Shown: positions 20,001 to 26,064 of the stretch, piece by piece | How the letters are laid out: every line of letters begins with the position of its first letter | How positions within the stretch are numbered: position 1 is the stretch's first letter | Assembly (NCBI RefSeq): GCF_003731765.1 | Contig: NZ_MOAL01000004.1 | Span: 62,001-126,000 of the forward strand | Length of the DNA: 64,000 bases | From: Pseudomonas chlororaphis | Lineage (GTDB): Bacteria > Pseudomonadota > Gammaproteobacteria > Pseudomonadales > Pseudomonadaceae | Direction: 5' to 3' | Notes under the pieces: generated by a model | What the model was told of the DNA's origin: nothing | Databases searched by the model: none | What the model saw: only the letters and a program-made list of their open reading frames with translations | Position numbers and translations under genes: made by a program

Positions 20001-20641
20001 ATCGGGTGGTGGTGACCACCCAGCCCCTGGCGGATGCCTTGTCGAGCATGCACAGCGATATTCGCGTGGTGCCCAACATGCTGTCGCCGGAGCCCTGGGC
20101 GGGCTTGAAAAGCCGCCGTGGCACGTCCAGTAAACCACGGGTTGGCTGGGGCGGAGGCACCAGCCATACCGGCGACCTGGAGCTTATCGCCGACGTGGTG
20201 CGTGAGTTGGCCGATGAGGTGGAGTGGGTGTTCTTCGGTATGTGCCCTGAGGGTTTGCGGCCCTACGTGCATGAGTTCCACGCCTCGATTTCCTTGCGCA
20301 ACTACCCCTTCAAGCTGGCCAGCCTGAACCTCGACCTGGCGTTGGCGCCGTTGGAGTTCCATATCTTCAACGACTGTAAAAGCAACCTGCGCCTGCTGGA
20401 GTACGGCGCCTGTGGTTACCCGGTGATCTGCACCGACACCGAGGCTTATCGTGGCTTCCTGCCGTGCACCAAGGTCCATAGCAACAGCACTGAGGAATGG
20501 TTGCAGGCGATTCGCATGCACCTGGCCGATCCCGAGGCCAGCTACCGCATGGGCGATGAGTTGCGTGAGGCGGTGCACCGTGACTTCATGCTGCGCAGCG
20601 ACAATCTGCAGCACTGGCTGTGGGGCTGGTTGCCGGACTGA
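17069..20641 (+). CDS. Giant multidomain flagellar glycosyltransferase (Fgt1-like)
   Basis: About 1190 aa from the GTG at 17069 (a TTG at 17024 is the alternative). The modules in order are: a canonical GT2 domain (VSIVIPAFNPRFF, nucleotide site DDD at about 93-95); a second GT2-like unit at about 340-560 (WFYLLQAGDRL, FKPDFNIDLMRSYPYVG); a third at about 590-850 (LVSIIIRCGDS, AQRPEVGVVGAKLL, MVRKEVFDSVGGLDE); and a C-terminal GT-B/GT4-like domain from about 865 (VGWGGGTSHTGD, NLRLLEYGACGYPVICTD). It is soluble, with no signal peptide. The position between flgL and fliC matches the fgt genes of pseudomonads, which O-glycosylate flagellin. The third unit lacks the acidic DXD motif and may be inactive. 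Confidence 0.85.
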   Translation: MNHTPLVSIVIPAFNPRFFSQALESALAQSYPSLEILVCDDSTGDEIRQIVDDLAGAPHPIRYVRNPQRLGLQGNVLRAVELAKGELIKILCDDDRLFAPCIELQAQVLTEHPEVNLVFGLRIFGDAGNFILPSRINNCRFVPTDAVLKGDDMLAIFELSPRNFLGNFSSALMRRADVLELLPAVIQDGAGFYGLLDFALFVCLMRRGNLAALNTVLSTERLYPERLSNTPEMLKARTTEWEWIQQMLAVRNGESAPARGWVRYVELRKAAEQPRQWQEVGVGRVLGNRTTVIEGRVGCEAQSYQEFYREWLAVRRFSAIEQRHMGQRIGSWSMRPEIVPVVIDRGGDAAALRQTLESIAGQLYQAPAVLLLSDAVFEMDARVVQLPLASNWAQQLNGLLPQLEGSHWFYLLQAGDRLQESALLVLAERIANTPGMLCAYSDEGALAEVGSTDPVFKPDFNIDLMRSYPYVGRTLAFQRERFMAMGGFDSQQGELAPHDLLWRLVEEAGPQCVEHIAEIQLESVFDFAQWLSLPDVVEGSARLVSAHLSRIGAEHRIRLGDLPLLNRIDYLHAKRPLVSIIIRCGDSLASLQRCIEGLIEKTAYSRYEILLVASDRSNPAMGDWLAAMAQLDAAMLRVLPYAGVLNDAAIGNFAAGQARGDYLLLLSARSVICAADWLDELLNHAQRPEVGVVGAKLLAADGSIAHAGQILGLAGPVGTPFAGDTATARGYMQRLQVAQNWSAVSRDCLMVRKEVFDSVGGLDEARFTLGLSDTDLCLRVDRNGYLVVWTPYASLILGPDTAVDQAPGTLQVQEAEHEAFYHQWMPKVARDPAYNPALSLGFSSFSLEPSLRNNWSPFCSRSLPLILGLPVNDSAVGHYRVTGPLTALEEAGRVIARVAYESPSTVEIERIAPDTIVLQGRYSEGAADDILRMKKYSSALRIFEIDDYIVNAPKKNSHARNKPVNTEDLLRRGIALCDRVVVTTQPLADALSSMHSDIRVVPNMLSPEPWAGLKSRRGTSSKPRVGWGGGTSHTGDLELIADVVRELADEVEWVFFGMCPEGLRPYVHEFHASISLRNYPFKLASLNLDLALAPLEFHIFNDCKSNLRLLEYGACGYPVICTDTEAYRGFLPCTKVHSNSTEEWLQAIRMHLADPEASYRMGDELREAVHRDFMLRSDNLQHWLWGWLPD

Positions 20642-20732
20642 TGGGGCGTTGTTGTCCTGAATGCCTGAGGGGCTCGCCGGGTATTCAGGGCGTGCTTGAG
20701 GCCTTTTCGGCTGTTCTTTTCCCTTGTGTGAA

Positions 20733-20751
20733 GGGCGCGTTCAACGCGCCC
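20733..20751. repeat. GC-rich inverted repeat upstream of rfbF
   Basis: GGGCGCG-TTCAA-CGCGCCC forms a 7-bp all-GC stem 91 bp after the large glycosyltransferase gene. No T run follows. It may be a weak terminator or a boundary between the glycosyltransferase transcript and the rfbF operon. Confidence 0.5.
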
Positions 20752-20791
20752 CATCTTCCGCTGCCTCCTCAAGGTGCGCCCCGCCTGCAAT

Positions 20792-20807
20792 TGGCGCACT
20801 TCCTGCA
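20792..20807 (+). promoter_or_regulatory. Candidate sigma-54 promoter for the CDP-sugar operon
   Basis: TGGCGCACTTCCTGCA has the invariant GG-N10-GC spacing and a good -24 box. The -12 box is CTGCA instead of TTGCA. It lies about 130 bp before rfbF in a 294-bp gap that otherwise contains only the GC-rich inverted repeat at 20733. If real, it would tie sugar synthesis to the RpoN flagellar hierarchy. Confidence 0.5.
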
Positions 20808-20935
20808 AGCCTGCCTGATATCGCCATAAAACCTTCATCGCGTCGCGGTGCAGGTGGCCGGTCAATGATGTGCAGCGGGCGCCCCGCGCAGCCCTGCCAG
20901 GCTGAGTGGGCCGTACACGGAGCAAGAGGACAGCG

Positions 20936-21709
20936 ATGAAGGCAGTAATTCTGGCAGGTGGTCTCGGTACGCGAATCAGCGAAGAGTCGCACCTCAAGCC
21001 CAAGCCAATGATCGAGATCGGCGGCAAGCCAATTCTTTGGCACATCATGAAGCAGTACTCCGCCCACGGAATCCACGACTTCGTCATCTGCCTGGGCTAC
21101 AAGGGCTACGCAATCAAGGACTTCTTCGCCAACTACTTCCTGCACACCTCCGATGTGACCTTCGACATGCGCAACAACCGCATGGACGTGCATCAGAACT
21201 ACAGCGAGCCGTGGAGCGTGACCCTGATCGACACCGGTGAGGAAACCATGACCGGTGGGCGCCTGCGGCGTGCCGCGCGGTATCTGCAGGATGATCCGGC
21301 GTTTTGCTTCACCTACGGCGATGGCGTGTCTGATTTGAATATCCGTGCACTCCTGGACTTCCACCAGGCCCACGGCAAGTTGGCGACGGTGACCTCGGTG
21401 CAGCCGCCGGGCCGCTACGGCGCTCTGGAGCGCAGCGGCGACCAGGTGCTGGGCTTCACGGAAAAACCCCGGGGCGATGGTGGCTGGATCAACGGCGGCT
21501 TTTTTGTCCTGTCGCCCAAGGTGCTGAGTTACATCGACGGTGACCACGTCAGTTGGGAGGCGGCTCCCCTGGAGCGCCTGGCCAAGGAAGGACAGTTGCA
21601 CGCCTTTGAACACGGCGGCTTCTGGCAGCCCATGGACACCCTGCGCGACAAGAATCATCTGGAGCAGTTGTGGCAGAGCGGGGAGGCCCCATGGAAACAA
21701 TGGGACTGA
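20936..21709 (+). CDS. rfbF: Glucose-1-phosphate cytidylyltransferase RfbF
   Basis: A 257-aa nucleotidyltransferase starting [20 protein letters not shown], with [19 protein letters not shown] and the specific [17 protein letters not shown] and FTYGDGVSD motifs of CDP-glucose pyrophosphorylases. It makes CDP-glucose from CTP and glucose-1-phosphate. AGAGGA lies 5 nt upstream of the ATG at 20936. It starts a tightly packed operon with rfbG (19-bp overlap) and the genes after it. Confidence 0.95.
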   Translation: MKAVILAGGLGTRISEESHLKPKPMIEIGGKPILWHIMKQYSAHGIHDFVICLGYKGYAIKDFFANYFLHTSDVTFDMRNNRMDVHQNYSEPWSVTLIDTGEETMTGGRLRRAARYLQDDPAFCFTYGDGVSDLNIRALLDFHQAHGKLATVTSVQPPGRYGALERSGDQVLGFTEKPRGDGGWINGGFFVLSPKVLSYIDGDHVSWEAAPLERLAKEGQLHAFEHGGFWQPMDTLRDKNHLEQLWQSGEAPWKQWD

Positions 21710-22773
21710 GCCCGGCGTTCTGGCAGGGCAAGCGTGTCCTGCTCACCGGCCACACCGGCTTCAAGGGCAGTTGGCTGGCCCTGTGGTTGCAGAGCCTGGG
21801 GGCCGAGGTTACGGGCTTTGCCTTGGACCCGTCGACCACCCCAAGCTTGTTCGAATTGGCCCGCGTGGCCGAGGGCCTTAATGATCAGCGCGGTGACCTG
21901 CGAGACCTGGGTGCTTTGCTTGAGCTGATCGCCGAGACCCAGCCGGAAATCGTCCTGCACCTGGCGGCCCAGCCCCTGGTGCGTGAAGGTTATCGAGACC
22001 CTCTTGGCACCTACTCCAGCAATGTCATGGGCACCCTCAACCTGCTCGAGGCGATTCGTCAGGTCGGCGGGGTGCGTGCCTGTGTGCTGGTGACCACCGA
22101 CAAGGTCTACGCCAATCAGGAATGGCTCTGGCCCTATCGGGAAAACGAAGCCCTGGGCGGTCACGATCCCTATAGCAGCAGCAAGGCCTGCTGCGAGTTG
22201 CTGGCACAGTCTTACGCCGCTTCGTTTTTTGCCCCCGAGCGCCATGCCGAGCACGGCCTGGCCCTGGCCACGGCACGGGCGGGAAATGTCTTGGGCGGCG
22301 GCGACTTTGCCCCTGAACGCTTGATTCCCGATGTGCTCCAGGCCTGGTCGGCAGGGGAGCCGGTGACCTTGCGTTATCCCCAAGCGGTCCGCCCTTGGCA
22401 GCATGCCCTGGAGCCCCTGGCCGGCTACCTGCAACTGGCCGCCGGCCTGTATGAGCAGGGGCCGGCGTTCAACGGGGCGTGGAACTTCGGCCCGGGCGAG
22501 GCGGACATGTGCAGCGTCGGCGAGGTGGTGGAATTGCTGGCCCAGCGTTGGCCCGAATCCCCAGGGCTAAGGGTCGAACCCAGTGACCTGCATGAGGCTG
22601 GATTGCTACGCCTGGACAGCAGTCGTGCCCGCCAGCGCCTGGCCTGGCAGCCGCGCTGGTCGTTGCAGCAATGTCTGGAGCAGACCCTGGACTGGCACCT
22701 GGCTTGGCGCGCAGGTGAAGACATGCGTGTGGTCAGCCTCAACCAATTGAATCTCTACAAGGAACGAGCATGA
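21691..22773 (+). CDS. rfbG: CDP-glucose 4,6-dehydratase RfbG
   Basis: A 360-aa extended SDR. The NAD-binding motif is [13 protein letters not shown], the [12 protein letters not shown] segment is typical of RfbG, and the catalytic Tyr-Lys pair is in YSSSK. It converts CDP-glucose to CDP-4-keto-6-deoxyglucose, the branch point for CDP-dideoxy and branched sugars. The ATG at 21691 has GGGGAGG 4 nt upstream and overlaps the rfbF end by 19 bp. Its last codons overlap the next start (ATGA). Confidence 0.95.
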   Translation: METMGLSPAFWQGKRVLLTGHTGFKGSWLALWLQSLGAEVTGFALDPSTTPSLFELARVAEGLNDQRGDLRDLGALLELIAETQPEIVLHLAAQPLVREGYRDPLGTYSSNVMGTLNLLEAIRQVGGVRACVLVTTDKVYANQEWLWPYRENEALGGHDPYSSSKACCELLAQSYAASFFAPERHAEHGLALATARAGNVLGGGDFAPERLIPDVLQAWSAGEPVTLRYPQAVRPWQHALEPLAGYLQLAAGLYEQGPAFNGAWNFGPGEADMCSVGEVVELLAQRWPESPGLRVEPSDLHEAGLLRLDSSRARQRLAWQPRWSLQQCLEQTLDWHLAWRAGEDMRVVSLNQLNLYKERA

Positions 22774-23330
22774 ATGAAGTCAAGCTCCAGGCATTGCGCC
22801 TGGAAGGGCTTTATCTGATCCAGCAAAAGGTCTTCAGCGACGAGCGCGGACGTTTCGCTCGACTGTTTTGCCAGACTCGCCTGACCCTGGAAGGACGTTC
22901 TTTCGATATTCGCCAGATCAACCACTCGCGGACCTCGGAACGCGGCAGTGTGCGTGGCCTGCACTTTCAGCAGGCCGGGTTTGCCGAAGCCAAGCTGATT
23001 ACCTGCCTGCGGGGCGCGATCTGGGACGTGGCGGTGGACTTGCGTCCCGAGTCGTCGACCTTCCTGCAATGGCATGCCGAAGAGCTGCGCGCCGATGATG
23101 GACGCAGCCTGCTGATCCCCCGTGGTTTTGCCCACGGCTTCCAGGCCCTCGAAGAGGACAGTGAAGTGCTGTACTTCACCGATGCCGACTACGCCCCGGA
23201 GCATGAAGCCGGGCTGTCGGTGAGCGACCCGGCCTTGGCCATCAACTGGCCGCTGCCGGTGCGGAACCTGTCGGCCAAGGACGCTTGCCATCCGCTGTTG
23301 GACGCGCAATTCCCGGGCGTGCGCCTGTGA
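22770..23330 (+). CDS. RmlC-type sugar 3,5-epimerase (dTDP-4-dehydrorhamnose 3,5-epimerase family)
   Basis: A 186-aa cupin-fold protein with SVRGLHFQ (active-site His), WDVAVDLRPESSTF, IPRGFAHGFQAL and YFTDADYAPEHEAGL (catalytic Tyr region). Family members epimerise C3 and/or C5 of 4-keto-6-deoxy sugars. Next to RfbF/RfbG the substrate is probably CDP-4-keto-6-deoxyglucose rather than the dTDP sugar, so I do not name it RfbC. The start overlaps the rfbG stop (ATGA) and the end overlaps the next gene (GTGA): full translational coupling. Confidence 0.88.
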   Translation: MNEVKLQALRLEGLYLIQQKVFSDERGRFARLFCQTRLTLEGRSFDIRQINHSRTSERGSVRGLHFQQAGFAEAKLITCLRGAIWDVAVDLRPESSTFLQWHAEELRADDGRSLLIPRGFAHGFQALEEDSEVLYFTDADYAPEHEAGLSVSDPALAINWPLPVRNLSAKDACHPLLDAQFPGVRL

Positions 23331-24199
23331 CCTTGCCGGCCATCAAGGTGCTGGTCACCGGTGCCACCGGTTTTGTCGGCCAGCACTTGGTGAGTGCCTT
23401 GCTGGAGCGGGGTTTTGCGGTGCGCGCCGTGGCCCGGCGACGTGAGCCGGCCGAGTGCTTGCCTTGGTTCTCGGCGGTGGAGTTTGTCGAAGCCGATGTG
23501 CACGCCGCCGACCTCGATGTGGCTGCCTTGGCCGCCGGGGTTGACGCCTTGGCTCATCTGGCCTGGCCCGGCTTGCCGAACTATCAGGCCTTGAGTCATT
23601 TCGAGCACACCTTGCCGGCGGACTACCGCTTTATCAAACAGGTGGTGCAAAGCGGCGTACAGCAGGTGCTGGTCACCGGTACCTGTTTTGAATACGGCCT
23701 GCAAAACGGTGCCTTGAGTGAAGACACTGCGCCGCAGCCTGTCACGCCCTACGGGCTGGCCAAAAATACCCTGCGCCTGTTCCTTGAAGCCTTGCAGCGC
23801 GAACAGCCGTTTAACCTGCAGTGGGCGCGCCTGTTCTACCTGCACGGTGCGGGACAGAACCCCAAGAGCCTGTTGGCCAGCCTGGATCGGGCGATCGATG
23901 CCGGTGATGCAGTGTTCGACATGTCGGCCGGTGATCAATTGCGTGACTACCTGGCCATTGAAGAGGCGGCCCATTGGCTGGCCCGTTTGCTGGCCCGGCG
24001 CGACGTGGCCGGAGTGATCAACTGTTGCAGTGGTCAGCCGGTTTCCCTGCGGGCCCTGGTGGAACAGCGGGTCCGGCAACGTCACTCGAATATTGCCCTG
24101 AACCTTGGGCACTACCCTTACGCCGCCCACGAACCCTTGGCGTTTTGGGGTGTGAACCAGCGGTTGCAGCGCCTGGCAGGAGACGCCCATGAGGCATGA
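23327..24199 (+). CDS. NAD(P)-dependent nucleotide-sugar epimerase/reductase (extended SDR)
   Basis: A 290-aa Rossmann protein starting (M)TLPAIKVLVTGATGFVGQHL, with GxxGxxG, TGTCFEYG and YGLAK (YxxxK) motifs. It resembles the CDP-abequose/paratose synthase and dTDP-4-keto reductase group. It probably reduces the C4 keto group of the CDP-6-deoxy sugar, before or after C-methylation. The start is a GTG overlapping the preceding stop (GTGA). The end overlaps the methyltransferase by 11 bp. Confidence 0.82.
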   Translation: MTLPAIKVLVTGATGFVGQHLVSALLERGFAVRAVARRREPAECLPWFSAVEFVEADVHAADLDVAALAAGVDALAHLAWPGLPNYQALSHFEHTLPADYRFIKQVVQSGVQQVLVTGTCFEYGLQNGALSEDTAPQPVTPYGLAKNTLRLFLEALQREQPFNLQWARLFYLHGAGQNPKSLLASLDRAIDAGDAVFDMSAGDQLRDYLAIEEAAHWLARLLARRDVAGVINCCSGQPVSLRALVEQRVRQRHSNIALNLGHYPYAAHEPLAFWGVNQRLQRLAGDAHEA

Positions 24200-25259
24200 G
24201 TTGTATCGCGCTACCGGTTTGCCGGTGTTGCAGAATCGCACCTTCGCCACGGCCGAGCAGGCTCGGGCTTCAGGCAGCGCCGATATCGTGTTGGTGCAGG
24301 ACGACGACAGCGGCTTGATCTTCAATCAGGCCTTTGACGCCGACAAGCTCAGCTACGACAGCGACTATCAGAACGAACAGGCCCATTCCGGCCAGTTCCA
24401 GCGGCACTTGCAGGATGTCGAAGGTGTGATCGCCCGGCATTTCAAGGACCGCAAGCTGATCGAGGTGGGCTGCGGCAAGGGCTATTTCCTCGAGATGCTG
24501 CGCGATCGCGGCTACTCGATCACCGGCATCGACCCCTCCTATGAGGGCGACAACCCGGAGGTGATCAAGGCGCCGTTCACCCGTGAACTGGGATTGGCCG
24601 CCGATGCCATCGTGTTGCGCCATGTGCTGGAACACATCAGCGACCCGGTGGGTTTCCTCGAAGAGATCGCTGCGGCCAACCAAGGCGGGCAGATCTATAT
24701 CGAGGTGCCGTGCTTCGACTGGATCGTCGAACACAACGCCTGGTTCGATGTGTTCTACGAACACGTGAATTATTTCCGCCTCGGCGATCTGCGGCGTCTG
24801 TTCGGCACCGTGCATGAAGCCGGGCACTTGTTCGGCGGGCAGTATCTGTACCTGGTGGCCGACCTGTCGACCTTGCGCCGCGACTGCGAAGAGCCGGTGC
24901 AGCGTCTGGAGTTGGCGGAGCACTTCACTGCCAGCCTGCGGCACGCGGTGTCGCTGATTCAGGGCAGCGCCGGCCAGGGCGTGGGCATCTGGGGGGCATC
25001 GTCCAAGGGCGTCATTTACTCGCTGTTCCTGCAGCGGGCCGGGGTAACGGTGGACCATGTGGTGGACATCAACCCGTCCAAGCAGGGGCGTTACCTGCCG
25101 TTGAGCGGTGCGCGCGTGTCTTCCCCGCAGGAAGCCCTGGACAGCCTGCCGGCGGGTGCCCACCTGCTGGTGATGAATTCGAATTACCTGGAAGAAATCC
25201 AGCGCATGACCGATGGGCGCTACGTCTATCACGCCGTCGACAGTGCCGCATTCCAATGA
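24189..25259 (+). CDS. Sugar C-methyltransferase (TylC3-like, zinc cysteines missing)
   Basis: A 356-aa class I SAM methyltransferase. The SAM motif is LIEVGCGKGYFLEML (about 95-109). The C-terminal half has the Methyltransf_14 C-methyltransferase signature (GIWGASSKGVIYSLFLQ, VDINPSKQGRYLPLSGARV). Relatives C-methylate a 4-keto sugar at C3 to make branched sugars such as mycarose or virenose. Relatives normally start with a zinc site of two CxxC pairs; here the equivalent region reads LYRATG and DDDSG, with no cysteine. CAGGAG precedes the ATG. It is probably co-translated with the reductase. Confidence 0.82.
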   Translation: MRHELYRATGLPVLQNRTFATAEQARASGSADIVLVQDDDSGLIFNQAFDADKLSYDSDYQNEQAHSGQFQRHLQDVEGVIARHFKDRKLIEVGCGKGYFLEMLRDRGYSITGIDPSYEGDNPEVIKAPFTRELGLAADAIVLRHVLEHISDPVGFLEEIAAANQGGQIYIEVPCFDWIVEHNAWFDVFYEHVNYFRLGDLRRLFGTVHEAGHLFGGQYLYLVADLSTLRRDCEEPVQRLELAEHFTASLRHAVSLIQGSAGQGVGIWGASSKGVIYSLFLQRAGVTVDHVVDINPSKQGRYLPLSGARVSSPQEALDSLPAGAHLLVMNSNYLEEIQRMTDGRYVYHAVDSAAFQ

Positions 25260-25278
25260 CTTTTCAGTGAGACCGGAC

Positions 25279-26013
25279 ATGACTCAAACACACGCACAAG
25301 CATTCGAAGCCGAGAGCCAGGCGGAAATCCGCGCTCAGGGCGAGAATGAAAACCTCAAGGGCCTGGCCCGGGACTTCTTCAACGAGTCGGCCAAGCACAA
25401 GTACAGCTATCACTTCTCCTGGATGGGCCGGCCGATCATTCAACTGCCCCAGGACATGATGGCGATGCAAGAGATCATCTGGCAGGTCAAGCCAGACCTG
25501 GTGATCGAGTGCGGTATCGCCCACGGCGGTTCAATCATCTACTACGCCTCGCTGCTGGAGTTGCAGGGCCACGGTGAAGTCCTTGGCATCGACCGCGACA
25601 TCCGCCCGCACAACCGCGAGGCGATCGAAAGCCATCCGATGTTCAAGCGCATCAGCATGATCGAAGGCTCCAGCGTTGACCTGGTGGTGGTCGATCAGGT
25701 TCGCGCATTGGCCGCGGGCAAGAAGGTGATTCTGGTGCTCGACTCCAACCACACTCACGAGCATGTACTCGAAGAATTGCGCCTGTACGCGCCGCTGGTG
25801 TCGGTGGACAGCTACTGCGTGGTGATGGACACCGTGGTCGAGGACATGCCGGCGGACTTCTTCCCCGATCGTCCGTGGGGCCCGGGTGATAACCCCAAGA
25901 CCGCGGTCTGGGCCTACCTGGAAGAAAATCGCGATTTTGAAATCGACCAGCAGATGCAGAACAAGTTGCTGATCACTGTGGCGCCAGACGGTTATCTGCG
26001 CCGGGTTCGCTAA
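25279..26013 (+). CDS. CmcI/rhamnosyl O-methyltransferase-family protein
   Basis: A 244-aa protein of the 'cephalosporin hydroxylase' (CmcI) family, which are SAM-dependent O-methyltransferase-fold proteins. SAM-site motif DLVIECGIAHGGSIIYYASL, then LDSNHTHEHVLEELRLYAPL (metal-binding region). Next to nucleotide-sugar and glycosyltransferase genes it probably O-methylates the glycan sugar. The ATG at 25279 (MTQTHAQAFE) is 19 bp after the previous stop. The frame is open upstream, but that stretch overlaps the preceding gene and is not family-like. Confidence 0.82.
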   Translation: MTQTHAQAFEAESQAEIRAQGENENLKGLARDFFNESAKHKYSYHFSWMGRPIIQLPQDMMAMQEIIWQVKPDLVIECGIAHGGSIIYYASLLELQGHGEVLGIDRDIRPHNREAIESHPMFKRISMIEGSSVDLVVVDQVRALAAGKKVILVLDSNHTHEHVLEELRLYAPLVSVDSYCVVMDTVVEDMPADFFPDRPWGPGDNPKTAVWAYLEENRDFEIDQQMQNKLLITVAPDGYLRRVR

Positions 26014-26064
26014 TTACCATCGCTTTCAGAATGCCGGCGGTCAGCCGGTTGTGGGGACAGGAAT

